A stretch of DNA of 64,000 nucleotides from Rhodanobacter sp. C06 (lineage in GTDB: Bacteria > Pseudomonadota > Gammaproteobacteria > Xanthomonadales > Rhodanobacteraceae), in assembly GCF_002001105.1 (NCBI RefSeq), contig NZ_MUNP01000038.1, positions 90,049 through 154,048 on the forward strand, written 5' to 3'. Of the stretch, positions 55,858 through 64,000 are shown one piece after another. The notes below the pieces were generated by a model. The model saw nothing but the letters and a program-made list of their open reading frames with translations. It was not told the DNA's origin and did not search any database. The number at the start of each line of letters is the position of its first letter. Position 1 is the first letter of the stretch. The translations under genes were made by a program, and so were the position numbers.

Positions 55858-56228
55858 CCGGCTACCCCCACGATGGTCACGCCCAGCGTCACCAGCATGA
55901 TGCCGGCCACGCGCAGGCGGGTGAGTTTCTCGCCGAACAGGAAACGCCCGGCCACCATGATCGCCACGATGTTGATCGAGCCCAGCAGCACGCCCTCGGA
56001 CAGCGGCACCAGCGAGAGGAAGGCGATCCACACCAGGAATTCGACCACGTAGCAGCCGATGCCGATCCACAGCCACGGACGTGCGGCCATGTGCTTCCAG
56101 CGCGCAAGGCCGTCGCCCGCGTCCTTGTCGCCGGCGGCGGCCTTGAACGCGAGCTGGCCGCCGGTGTCGAGCACCACGTTGAGCAGCCACAAGATGGCTA
56201 CCAGCGGCGAAATGCCTCCCGTGGGCAT
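55854..56228 (-). CDS. Four-helix EamA/SMR-like membrane protein (ArnE-like)
   Basis: 124-residue inner-membrane protein with four helices, the partner of the next gene. WLLNVVLDTGGQLAFKAAAG is the conserved first helix, and PLSEGVLLGSINIVAIMVAGRFLFGEKL the third. The pair probably forms a heterodimer that flips a lipid-linked or amphipathic molecule. It starts one base after the hydrolase stop codon. Confidence 0.85.
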   Translation of the reverse strand: MPTGGISPLVAILWLLNVVLDTGGQLAFKAAAGDKDAGDGLARWKHMAARPWLWIGIGCYVVEFLVWIAFLSLVPLSEGVLLGSINIVAIMVAGRFLFGEKLTRLRVAGIMLVTLGVTIVGVAG

Positions 56229-56229
56229 G

Positions 56230-57066
56230 TCAGGCCGCGACGCGCTGGGGGATGTCGGCCGCGGCGACGCGGTCGAAGAACGCGGCGGAGCGCTCGATCA
56301 GGGTGCGGCGTTCCTTGTCGATCGTGATCATGTGGTAGCTGTCGTCCAGCAGCAGCAGCTCGACCGGCGCGCTGACCTCGCGCATCACCAGTTCGGCATT
56401 CTTGATGCTGGCCACGTCGTCCTCGCTGGCGTGCGCCACCAGGCAGGGCGCGGTGACCTGCGAGAGCTGACGGCGCACCGCGGCGGACAGTCCGTACATC
56501 TCGGCCAGCGAATACCAGGGATTGCCGGGCAGGCCGGCGGCGGCGCTGTCGCCGCCCAGCATCGCGGCGCTGACCTGCGCGCGCAGACGCTCGTCGCGGA
56601 TGCCGTAGGGTGGTTGTTCCATGAAGCTGCGGTCGCGGCCGATGCCGAGCTTCTTCAGCAGCGGCAGCATGAAGGACATGCGCGCCATCCGCGGGATGCT
56701 CCAGCCATCGTAGCGGAAGGTGGCGCCGTACACGCCCACACCGGCGACCTGCTCGGGGCGGTCGGCGGCAAGCTTCAGCGAGAGCAGGGCGCCCATCGAC
56801 AAGCCGCCCACGAACAGGTGGTCCACCTTCTCGCGCAGTGCGTCGGCGGCCTGTTCCACGCTGGCGTACCAGTCGCGCCAGCCGGTGGCGAGCAAGTCGT
56901 CGGCATTGCCGCAGTGGCCGGCCAGCTGCATGCCGTGCACGGTGTAGCCGGCCCGGTTCAGGCCCTTGCCGAGCAGCTTCATTTCCATCGGCGTGCCGGT
57001 GAGGCCGTGGATCAGCAGCACGCCGCTGCGGCCACCTTCGAAGAAGAAATCGGTTTGCTGGATCAC
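56230..57066 (-). CDS. Carboxylesterase/thioesterase-like alpha/beta hydrolase
   Basis: 278-residue hydrolase of the Est30/monoglyceride lipase type: LLIHGLTGTPMEM oxyanion loop, nucleophile Ser in GLSMGALLS, Asp in ASEDDVAS, His in DSYHMIT. It acts in the cytosol on carboxyl or thioesters. A GTG at 57066 starts the conserved part (VIQQTDFFFEGG). First gene of the operon that continues with the two four-helix proteins and DegT; a role in releasing or trimming an acyl chain in that pathway is an inference. Confidence 0.82.
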   Translation of the reverse strand: MIQQTDFFFEGGRSGVLLIHGLTGTPMEMKLLGKGLNRAGYTVHGMQLAGHCGNADDLLATGWRDWYASVEQAADALREKVDHLFVGGLSMGALLSLKLAADRPEQVAGVGVYGATFRYDGWSIPRMARMSFMLPLLKKLGIGRDRSFMEQPPYGIRDERLRAQVSAAMLGGDSAAAGLPGNPWYSLAEMYGLSAAVRRQLSQVTAPCLVAHASEDDVASIKNAELVMREVSAPVELLLLDDSYHMITIDKERRTLIERSAAFFDRVAAADIPQRVAA

Positions 57067-57195
57067 GCGTGACACCCAAGACGAATCGAGCCGCTGGAGG
57101 CGGCTTTTCAGGTGTACAGCTTCGCAGTGGGCGGTTTCTTCAGTCTTTCGACTGGTGTGGCATTGGCCTGGTGTCTGCTTTTTTGCGAAGAGCTT

Positions 57196-57221
57196 TCGGG
57201 CGCCGGCAGGCGCACGAAACC
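57196..57221. repeat. 26-bp dispersed repeat, copy 2
   Basis: Identical to 48107-48132, including the following weakly similar 30 bp. Confidence 0.9.
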
Positions 57222-57268
57222 GCATTGAAACTGGCGAAAGCACAGAAGCAAAAGCCCCTCTCCCCTAA

Positions 57269-57294
57269 CCCCTCTCCCGCAAGCGGGCGAGGGG
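57269..57294. repeat. CCCCTCTCCCGC-AA-GCGGGCGAGGGG palindrome
   Basis: 12-bp arms with one mismatch. It shares its C/T-rich arm style with the perfect palindrome at 32095 and lies directly after the exporter adaptor gene, where it may act as a transcription stop. Confidence 0.8.
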
Positions 57295-57301
57295 AGTCGG
57301 A

Positions 57302-58249
57302 TCAAGGCTTGCCGTCGGGCAGGAACCGCACGATCACCCGCTGCCCGATGCGCAGCTGCTGCTCGGGCTGGTCGAAGGCCAGCACGCATTCCACCGTGCG
57401 CGCGTTGGCGCGGATCTGCGGATCGTTCTCCAGCGTGGCCGGGCCGTAGACCTGGCCCACGCGCAGCACGTGGGCGCTCCAGTGGCCGTTCTCGGCGTCG
57501 TCGTTGGCGACGACTTCGGCGCGCATGCCGGGCTTCACCGCGGTGACGAAGCTTTCGTTGAGTTCGGCGCGCACGATGCGCGGCTTGTTCGGCAGCAGGG
57601 TGAACAGCGGGCCGGCGCCGGGCGAGACGCTGGCGCCGGGCTGGGCCACCACGTGCACCACCAGCGCGTCGAACGGCGCGCGCAGGCTGCGCTGGGCCAG
57701 TTCGTACTTCGCTTCGGCCAGTTTCTGCGCGGCCATGTCCACCGCGGCCTGGTCGGCGTCGTGCTCGGCGCCGAGCTGGTTGCTGGCCTCGCGCGCGTCG
57801 TCCGCGCTCTGGCCGTCGCCCGCGCCGGCGGCGGCGGCGGCGGCGAGCCGGTCGGCACGCTGCTTCGCGGCAGCCTGCTTGATCGCCAGCAGCTTGAGCT
57901 GGGCCTGCGCCTGCTCCAGCTGCGCCTGGGCGGCGTCCATCGCGAGCTGGGCGGGGCGGGTGTCCAGCGCGGCCAGCAACTGGCCTTGCTTCACCTGTTC
58001 GCCCTCGTGCACGGCGACGGTGGCGAGCGTGCCTTCGCGCGGCATCGCCAGCGCGAGCAGGCCGCCCTCGATGTCGACGCGGCCGCGCGCCACCGCGGCG
58101 TAGCTGGGCGCGGCCGCCGTGGCGGTGGCCGGTTCCGCGTGCTTGGAGCAGGCGGCGAGCAGCAGGGTGGCGGCCAGCGCGAATCCGGTGGGCCGCAGCA
58201 GCGCCGCGAGGCGCGCGGACGAAGACGGGCGGGAGGCGGTCGGCTTCAT
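57302..58249 (-). CDS. HlyD/DevB-type membrane-fusion adaptor, lipoprotein
   Basis: 315-residue periplasmic adaptor: lipobox LLLAAC (Cys at about 34), lipoyl-like halves (LATVAVHEGEQVKQGQLLAALD and LRAPFDALVVHVVAQPGASVSPGAGPLF), and a helical hairpin rich in Ala/Gln (about 105-185). It connects the inner-membrane ABC transporter to the outer-membrane factor encoded in the same operon. Its start overlaps the ATPase stop (ATGA). Confidence 0.9.
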   Translation of the reverse strand: MKPTASRPSSSARLAALLRPTGFALAATLLLAACSKHAEPATATAAAPSYAAVARGRVDIEGGLLALAMPREGTLATVAVHEGEQVKQGQLLAALDTRPAQLAMDAAQAQLEQAQAQLKLLAIKQAAAKQRADRLAAAAAAGAGDGQSADDAREASNQLGAEHDADQAAVDMAAQKLAEAKYELAQRSLRAPFDALVVHVVAQPGASVSPGAGPLFTLLPNKPRIVRAELNESFVTAVKPGMRAEVVANDDAENGHWSAHVLRVGQVYGPATLENDPQIRANARTVECVLAFDQPEQQLRIGQRVIVRFLPDGKP

Positions 58250-58995
58250 GGCGGGGTTTCCTTGGTGGCGACGGCGTCGGGGCGCCGGTCGCTGAGAATG
58301 CGGCCGTCTTCCATCGCCAGTACCCGGTCGGCATGCGCGACCAGGCGCGGGTCGTGGCTCACGCACAGCACGGTGGTGCCGTGGGTGCGGGCGATGGTGT
58401 GCAGGATGTCGATGATGGTCTGGCCGTTGGCTGCGTCCAGCGCGCTGGTGGGCTCGTCGGCGAACAGCAGCTCCGGTTCCTTGGCCAGCGCGCGGGCGAT
58501 CGCCACGCGCTGCTTCTCGCCGCCGGAGAGTTCCGAGGGGCGCAGCCTAATGCGGTGGGCCAGGCCCACTTCCTCCAGCGAGCGGCGCGCGCGTTCGCGC
58601 GCTTCCTGCTTCGACAAGCCCATGTGGTTGAGCGGCAATTCCACCTGTTCCAGTGCGGTGAGCGCGGGGAACAGGTTGAAACCCTGGAACACGAAGCCGG
58701 TGTGCTGCAGGCGGAAATGCTCCAGCGCACGCAGGTCGAGCTGGCCCAGTTCGCTGCCCAGTGCGTGCACGTGGCCGCTGTCCACCTTCTGCAGGCCGCT
58801 GAGGACCGCTAGCAAGGTGCTCTTGCCACAGCCGGAAGGGCCGGAGATCAGGGTGAGTTCGCCGGGATCGATGTCCAGCGACAGCTGGTCCAGCACCTGG
58901 GTGTGCTGGCGGCCGGAATCGAAGGCCTTGCACACGCGGTCGGCGCGCAGGATCGGGGCGCGCGGCGTCGTGGCAGTGGCGATGGCGTGCGGCAT
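58246..58995 (-). CDS. ABC exporter ATPase (MacB/LolD/DevA type)
   Basis: 249-residue ATP-binding subunit: Walker A GPSGCGKST, Q-loop VFQGFNLFPAL, signature LSGGEKQRVAIARAL, Walker B LLFADEPTSALD and H-loop VSHDPR are all intact. It powers the permease encoded directly upstream. Confidence 0.95.
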   Translation of the reverse strand: MPHAIATATTPRAPILRADRVCKAFDSGRQHTQVLDQLSLDIDPGELTLISGPSGCGKSTLLAVLSGLQKVDSGHVHALGSELGQLDLRALEHFRLQHTGFVFQGFNLFPALTALEQVELPLNHMGLSKQEARERARRSLEEVGLAHRIRLRPSELSGGEKQRVAIARALAKEPELLFADEPTSALDAANGQTIIDILHTIARTHGTTVLCVSHDPRLVAHADRVLAMEDGRILSDRRPDAVATKETPP

Positions 58996-59000
58996 CCCGT

Positions 59001-60131
59001 TCACCTCAGCAAGGTGGCCGGATCGATGCGGCGCATGCTGCGCATCGCCGCCATGCCGGAGACCGCGGCCTGGCCCATCACCAACGCAATGCACGCGATC
59101 GCGGCCAGCGGGCCCAGCACCACCGGCACGTCCTGGCTGCGTGCGAGCAGCAGCACCACCACGCCCAGCACGGTGGCACCGATCAGGCCCAGCGCCCCCA
59201 CCCAGAACGCCTGTTCCAGCACCACCTTGCGCAGTGCGCCTACGCCCACGCCCAGCGCGTTGAGCGTGGCGTACTCGCGCACCGAGCCTTGCACCGCGCC
59301 CACCAGGGTCTGGCTGGTGATCACCGCGCCGACCAGGAACACGATGCCGGCGAGGAACAGCACGCCGGCGCCGGCGCCGGTGTCGAACAGCCAGTACATC
59401 ACGGAGATGTGGGCGAAGTTGGCGGCGCTCCATGTGGTGTAGGGGCCGAACTCGCTGCTGCCGCGCAGGCGAATGGCCACGGTGTCGGCCTGGGTCGGGT
59501 CGCGCAGCTTGGCGACGAGGTAGGTGGGGCCGTTGTCGGCGGCGTCGGTGTCCAGTTGGCGCGCGGTGTCCAGCGAGGCGATCACGTTGATGCCACCCAA
59601 GCCGCGCAGGCCGCTGCTGACGCCGACCACGCGCACGCGGTGGCCGTTGATGGTGGCGGTCTGGTCCAGCGCCACGCCCAGCTTGCCGAGGTCGGCGCGA
59701 TCCACGATCACTGCATCCGGTTCGGCCAGCCGTGCGCGCAATGCGAGGGGCAGCACCCTGGAGAACATCAGGCCGTCGGCGGCGGGATCGATGCCGGAGA
59801 CGAATACCGACACGCCGCCGGTCTCGCCCGTACCGCGCCAGTCGCCGTCGATCCATTCGTAAGGCTCGACCTGCGTCACCGCCGGATCCATCAGGATGCG
59901 CGATTCCACGTTGGCGTCGATCGATCGGCCCGAGCCCACGCTCTGCGTGCCGGGGAAACCGACCCACACGTCGGCGGACGAACCGGTGATGTAGACGCTG
60001 GTGGCGCCGAAGATGCCCAGCACCAGCGCAAGCTGCAGCAGCTGCAGCAAGCCGGCGAAGCCCACCGCGATCATGGCGGGCAGGAAGCGCCGCCATTCGT
60101 AGACCAGGGTCTTGCGCGCCAGGGCCACCAT
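59001..60131 (-). CDS. ABC exporter permease (DevC/MacB-type, FtsX domain)
   Basis: 376-residue permease: N-terminal helix (about 15-43), a large periplasmic domain (about 45-265, with GINVIASLDTARQLD) and three C-terminal helices (about 270-370, with VFLVGAVITSQTLVGAVQGSVREYATLNALGVG). The topology is that of type VII mechanotransmission transporters such as MacB and DevC, with the ATPase on a separate chain as in DevBCA. It probably exports a peptide, lipid or antibiotic from the periplasmic side. Confidence 0.9.
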   Translation of the reverse strand: MVALARKTLVYEWRRFLPAMIAVGFAGLLQLLQLALVLGIFGATSVYITGSSADVWVGFPGTQSVGSGRSIDANVESRILMDPAVTQVEPYEWIDGDWRGTGETGGVSVFVSGIDPAADGLMFSRVLPLALRARLAEPDAVIVDRADLGKLGVALDQTATINGHRVRVVGVSSGLRGLGGINVIASLDTARQLDTDAADNGPTYLVAKLRDPTQADTVAIRLRGSSEFGPYTTWSAANFAHISVMYWLFDTGAGAGVLFLAGIVFLVGAVITSQTLVGAVQGSVREYATLNALGVGVGALRKVVLEQAFWVGALGLIGATVLGVVVLLLARSQDVPVVLGPLAAIACIALVMGQAAVSGMAAMRSMRRIDPATLLR

Positions 60132-61567
60132 CAGGGCGAGGCCTCGGCGGACTTGCCGGACTTCGCACCGGGCGGCGCCTCGTCCGCCGGCAGCGGCGCG
60201 CCGCCCAGCGCCTTGTACAGCGCCACGTAGGCGAGGCTGCGGCTGGCGCGCGCATCGGCCAGTTCGATCGCGGCCTGGTCGGTGGCAAGCCGGCCGTCGG
60301 CCAACGCCAGCGGGCTGTCCAGCTTCAGCTTCACGCGGGTCTGCAGCGTGCCGTCCACACGCGCGAGCGCCTGCCAGGCGTCCTGGCTGTGCTGCTCGCG
60401 CTGCTGCTGCTGTTGCAGCGTGCCCAGCGCGGTTTCCACTTCCGCCACGCCCTGCAGCACGGCCTGCCGGTAGGCCAGCACGGCAGCCTTGAGTTCGTGC
60501 GACTTGGCGTGCTCGGCTGCCGCGCGCAGGCCCCAGTCGAACAGCGGCATGTCGAACAACGGGCCCACCGAGATCAGTCCGTTGTCCGAGGTGTGCTTGT
60601 GGTTGTTGTTGAGGTCGGTGGCCCAGATCATCGAGGCGCCGAGGCCGAGCTTGGGAAAACGGTCGGCATGGGCCAGGCCCAGCTCGCCGGCGGTACGCAG
60701 CACGTCGGCTTCGGCACGGGCGATCTCGGGGCGCGTGCGCAGCAAGTCGGCCGGCGTGCCGGGCAGGGCCCACGCGCCGAGTTGCGGCTGCGGGCCGGGC
60801 TGCAGCCAGGCCGGATCGGGATGGTTCTGGCCCAGCAGCACGGCCAGCCGCTGCGCCGCCGCGTTGATCGCCTGCCGCGGTGCGGCCAGGGCGGCCGCGG
60901 CCTGCGCCGCCGCCGCCTGCGCCTGGTCCACCGCGCCGGGCGGCGCAAGTTGCAGGCGCTGGCGCACGGTGAGCAGATCGAGCTGGCGGCCGCGCACCTC
61001 GTCGATCCGCAGCAGCAATTGCTCCTGCTGCTGGGCGGCGCGCAGTTCGATCCAGTTGCGCACCACCTCGGCCACCACCGACACGCGGGCCGCCTGCAGG
61101 TCGGCCGCACCGGCGTCCAGCGCGCCCTGCGCCTCGCGGCGGGTGCCCTGGGCGCGGCCGAACAGGCCGAGTTCCCAGGTGGCGTCGAAGCCGGACACCA
61201 GGTACGAGGCGCTGGCGTCCGGGTCGATCGTCTGTTCGGTACGGGCGCTCAGCGAGGGCAGGTAGTGCGCACCCTCGTGGCGCTGCAGGATGCGCGCGGC
61301 GCGCAGCCGTTCGACCGCCTGCGCCACGTCGAGGTTGCGCGCCAGGGCCTGGTCGACCAGTGCGTTCAGCGCCGGATCGTCGAACGCGCGCCACCAATCG
61401 CGCAGGTCGGCGCGTGCGGCCGACTGGGCTGCCAGCGCGTGCTGCCATTGCGCCGGGATCGGCGGGTCCAGCTTCGGCATCGCCACCGAGCAGCCGGCGA
61501 GCGCGATGGCGACGCCGAGCAGGGGCGCGCGCCAGTGGCGGCGCGGCACGATGGCGGCCTCAGCCAT
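60131..61567 (-). CDS. NodT/TolC-type outer-membrane efflux lipoprotein
   Basis: 478-residue outer-membrane factor: signal with lipobox LAGC (Cys at about 26), then two OEP repeats with long Ala/Gln-rich helices (WWRAFDDPALNALVDQALARNLDVAQAVERLRAARI is the typical first helix). Its stop overlaps the permease start by one base (TGATG). GGAGATCGGC precedes the ATG at 61567. First gene of the exporter operon. Confidence 0.92.
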   Translation of the reverse strand: MAEAAIVPRRHWRAPLLGVAIALAGCSVAMPKLDPPIPAQWQHALAAQSAARADLRDWWRAFDDPALNALVDQALARNLDVAQAVERLRAARILQRHEGAHYLPSLSARTEQTIDPDASASYLVSGFDATWELGLFGRAQGTRREAQGALDAGAADLQAARVSVVAEVVRNWIELRAAQQQEQLLLRIDEVRGRQLDLLTVRQRLQLAPPGAVDQAQAAAAQAAAALAAPRQAINAAAQRLAVLLGQNHPDPAWLQPGPQPQLGAWALPGTPADLLRTRPEIARAEADVLRTAGELGLAHADRFPKLGLGASMIWATDLNNNHKHTSDNGLISVGPLFDMPLFDWGLRAAAEHAKSHELKAAVLAYRQAVLQGVAEVETALGTLQQQQQREQHSQDAWQALARVDGTLQTRVKLKLDSPLALADGRLATDQAAIELADARASRSLAYVALYKALGGAPLPADEAPPGAKSGKSAEASP

Positions 61568-61718
61568 GCCGATCTCCGCGTGTTGCGGAGCCGGCACGAG
61601 GGGCGGCGTTTTCGATGAGGATCAGGGCCACGGTCAGGTCAGGGGAGCAATAGGAAGTGAAGGCGCGGGTAACGACCGTGCGAGTCCGCCCAAGGATACA
61701 GGCCGGGTGCAGGGCCTG

Positions 61719-63152
61719 TCAGCGCGACGTTGGTGTTCCGGGCGGCGGCGTTGCGCCGTCGCGGGCGCGCGGAGCGGGGAAACGCACCTCCACGCACAGG
61801 CCGTGTTCCTCGCCGAGCTGGTAGATCACCTCGGCGTGGTGGCGTTCGGCGATGCGCTGCACGATCGCCAGCCCCAGGCCGCTGCCTTCCTCGCTGGCGC
61901 CGGGCGCGCGGAAGAAACGCTCGCTGAGCCGCGGGAGCAGTTCGGGCGGCACGCCCGGGCCGTTGTCCTCGACCACGAGGTTGGCGCCGCCGTCGGGGCG
62001 CGCCTGCAGGCTCACGGTGACGGTACTGCCGCGGCCGGCGTAGCGGATGCTGTTGTCGATCAGGTTGTCCAGCAGGTCGTGCACGCTGGCAGCATGGCCG
62101 TCGATGCTTAGCGCCTGCTCAGGCCCCTGGTAGCCGAGGTCCACGCCGGCCGCCAGCGCCTCGTGCACGCGCTGCATCACCGCCTCGGGGATCAGCCGGG
62201 TGAGTTCCAGCGGCACCTGCTCGACCGTGTCGGTCGACGGGGCCTGCGCGCGGGTCAGCGACAGCAGCTGGGCGGTGGTGCGCGCGGCGCGTTGGGTCAG
62301 CCGGCGGATGTGAGTGAGCGCATCGTGCACGTTCACCGGGTCGGGGTCGGCCAGCGCGCGCTCCACGTGCAGGCTCAAGCCCGTCAGCGGCGTGCGCAGC
62401 TGGTGCGCGGCGTCGGCGATGAAGCGGTCGTGCAGCGCCAGCATGCCGCGCAGGCGGGCGAACAGCGCGTCGATGGTGCGGGTCAGCGGCAGGATTTCCT
62501 GCGGCACGTCCGGGCCGCCGATCGGGGTCAGCTCGTGGTTGCGCCGGGCCAGCCGCAGGGTCAGCGGATCGAGCACGCGCAGGCCGTGGGTGACCCCGAA
62601 CCACACCAGCGACAGCACGCAGACGATCAGCAGCGCCTGGGTGAGGATCGCCAGCAGCAGGATGCTGCGTGCCTGCGCGTGGCGGTCGTGCAGGGTCTCG
62701 GCCACGGTGATGATCAGGATCTCGTCGGGATGGCTGCTCGATGCCGTGCTCAGCGTGACCGCGCGCAGCGGACGGTTGTCCATGCGGGTGTCGAACAGCT
62801 CCGGCGCCGCGCCCACCGCTGGTGCCTGCGCCGGCCGCGGCAGGTGGCCGTTGCCGGCGAGCAGGCCGTGCTTGCGGCTGACCACGCTGAAGTAGCTGTC
62901 GCCGTTGGGGTCGTACTGCAGCAGGAAACGCGCCTGCGGGGTCAGTTCGCCGCCCAGTTGCTCGTTGCCCATCATCTTGGCCAGCGTCAGCGCGTCGTTG
63001 CCGAGGTCGCGGTCGTGCACGTGATTGGCGTAGCTGAGCGCCACCCCATAGGTGAGCAGGATGTCCAGCACCAGCAGGATCGCCACCGGAATCAGCAGGA
63101 AGCCCAGCAGGCGGCGGCGCAGGCTGGGGCGGCGGGCAGGGGCGTGGTTCAT
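61719..63152 (-). CDS. Two-component sensor histidine kinase (TctE/QseC-like)
   Basis: 477-residue inner-membrane kinase: two membrane helices (about 14-38 and 180-205) enclose a periplasmic sensor domain, followed by HAMP-like sequence. The dimerisation domain has the His in DAAHQLRTPLTGL; N box NLIDNSIRYAG, G1 DNGPGVP and G2 GSGLGLAIV complete the ATPase. Its start overlaps the regulator stop by 4 bp. It lies directly upstream of the exporter operon (152 bp), so it probably senses the exported compound or envelope stress. Confidence 0.95.
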   Translation of the reverse strand: MNHAPARRPSLRRRLLGFLLIPVAILLVLDILLTYGVALSYANHVHDRDLGNDALTLAKMMGNEQLGGELTPQARFLLQYDPNGDSYFSVVSRKHGLLAGNGHLPRPAQAPAVGAAPELFDTRMDNRPLRAVTLSTASSSHPDEILIITVAETLHDRHAQARSILLLAILTQALLIVCVLSLVWFGVTHGLRVLDPLTLRLARRNHELTPIGGPDVPQEILPLTRTIDALFARLRGMLALHDRFIADAAHQLRTPLTGLSLHVERALADPDPVNVHDALTHIRRLTQRAARTTAQLLSLTRAQAPSTDTVEQVPLELTRLIPEAVMQRVHEALAAGVDLGYQGPEQALSIDGHAASVHDLLDNLIDNSIRYAGRGSTVTVSLQARPDGGANLVVEDNGPGVPPELLPRLSERFFRAPGASEEGSGLGLAIVQRIAERHHAEVIYQLGEEHGLCVEVRFPAPRARDGATPPPGTPTSR

Positions 63153-63835
63153 GCGGGCTTGCCGTCCTCGGCGGCTTCTTCCAGCAGGTAGCCCAAGCCG
63201 CGGATCGTGCGCACGCCGGTGCCGCTGCCCTCCAGCTTGCGGCGCAGGCGGTGGATCGCGATGTCCAGGCCGTTGTCGGTGAGTTCCTCGTCCCAACTGC
63301 ACAGCGCCTCGATCAGCTGGGCGCGACTGGTGACGCGGTCGGCGCGCAGCGCCAGCGCCTCCAGCAGGCCGAACTCGCGCGCGGTGAGTTCCAGCGGCTC
63401 GTCGTCCAGCCAGGCACGGTGGCCGGGCAGGTCCAGCCGCAGCCGGCCGAGTTTCAGCTCGGGCACGCCCTGGCTGCTGCTACGGCGCAGCAGGGCGCGC
63501 ACCCGCGCCTCGAACTCGCTGAGCGCGAACGGCTTGACCAGATAGTCGTCGGCGCCGAGGTCGAGCACGCGGATGCGCTCGTCCAGCCCGTCGCGCGCGG
63601 TGACTACCAGCACCGGTACGCCGGCGCCGCGCGAGCGCAGCCGGCGCAGCACTTCGCTGCCGTCCAGCTGCGGCAAGCCCAGGTCCAGCACCAGCAGGTC
63701 GTAGTCGTGGTCGCGCAGCGCGGCGTCGGCCAGCTGGCCGCTGGCCACGTGGTCCACTGCGTGGCTGCCGTGGCGCAGCGACGCGCAGATGCCTTCGGCG
63801 ATGGAGGGATCGTCTTCGGCCAGCAGGATGCGCAT
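63149..63835 (-). CDS. OmpR/PhoB-family response regulator
   Basis: 228-residue regulator: receiver with acidic pair AEDDPS, phosphorylation site D51 (LLVLDLGLP), Thr in VVTARD and Lys in VKPFAL, then a winged-helix domain with LTAREFGLLEALA and IHRLRRKLEGSGTGVRTIRGLGYLL. First gene of the two-component operon. It is closest to the TctD/QseB group. Confidence 0.96.
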   Translation of the reverse strand: MRILLAEDDPSIAEGICASLRHGSHAVDHVASGQLADAALRDHDYDLLVLDLGLPQLDGSEVLRRLRSRGAGVPVLVVTARDGLDERIRVLDLGADDYLVKPFALSEFEARVRALLRRSSSQGVPELKLGRLRLDLPGHRAWLDDEPLELTAREFGLLEALALRADRVTSRAQLIEALCSWDEELTDNGLDIAIHRLRRKLEGSGTGVRTIRGLGYLLEEAAEDGKPA

Positions 63836-64000
63836 GCGGTTCGGGTCCCTTGGGGTATGGCTTGGGGGCGCACAGCTTGCCACGCGCCACCCGTCTGACA
63901 GCTTAGCGTCGATGGACCACCGCCGATGCTGCCGGGCATGACCTCTGGCCTATGACGGCAGGCCAAGGCTTGGCGCAGGCTGGCGGGACAACTCGTGGGG
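63836..64000. other. Upstream region of the two-component system, to window end
   Basis: 165 bp without a supported gene. It should contain the promoter of the minus-strand regulator operon; no clear promoter boxes are visible to me. Confidence 0.4.

Overview
High-GC gammaproteobacterial chromosome, most likely Xanthomonadales (family Rhodanobacteraceae, e.g. the Rhodanobacter/Dyella group). The inference rests on gene order (pncC-recA-recX-alaS-csrA-tRNA-Ser), strongly GC-biased third positions, the richness in secreted peptidases, MipA and TonB proteins, and the palindromic intergenic repeats typical of that order. The window looks chromosomal and mostly vertically inherited. I see no transposase, integrase, phage gene or CRISPR array.

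Layout. 1-8.5 kb: housekeeping and stress genes (pirin, a DUF962 membrane protein, a cytochrome c'-like protein, tcdA, a PAS-GAF-GGDEF diguanylate cyclase, phaB, gluQ, htpX, htpG). 8.6-18.2 kb: a co-directional six-gene locus (TonB receptor, membrane-anchored serine hydrolase, dipeptide epimerase, POT-type peptide transporter, MurR/RpiR regulator, second serine hydrolase). It reads as a peptide or muropeptide capture-and-use pathway and has its own AT-rich, palindrome-flanked promoter. 18.3-27.7 kb: small secreted proteins, an AEC permease, hslR, two paralogous CheY-like regulators, catalase, and a TetR regulator divergent from a GST with a perfect operator-like palindrome between them. 27.8-36 kb: mutS, then pncC-recA-recX-alaS-csrA and tRNA-Ser(GCT).

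Directly behind the tRNA lies a perfect 21-bp inverted copy of its 3' end and a tandem ~190-bp repeat. 36.5-39 kb: a four-gene minus-strand operon ending in an ECF-type sigma factor with a SnoaL-like tail. 39-48 kb: M13 peptidase, GNAT, Rieske protein, MipA, a HAD phosphatase and a class-III aminotransferase. A broken duplicate of the aminotransferase 3' end, including its terminator, sits 1.6 kb downstream in front of a YceI gene.

48.2-57.1 kb: a dispersed gene set consisting of a ketosynthase plus ACP, a FemAB-like GNAT plus an arginase-like protein, and an operon of alpha/beta hydrolase, two ArnE/ArnF-like four-helix permeases and a DegT aminotransferase. Its content suggests assembly and membrane translocation of an acylated amino compound, but no product can be named. 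57.3-63.8 kb: a complete tripartite ABC exporter (outer-membrane factor, DevC-like permease, ATPase, adaptor) next to a two-component system, all tightly overlapping on the minus strand.
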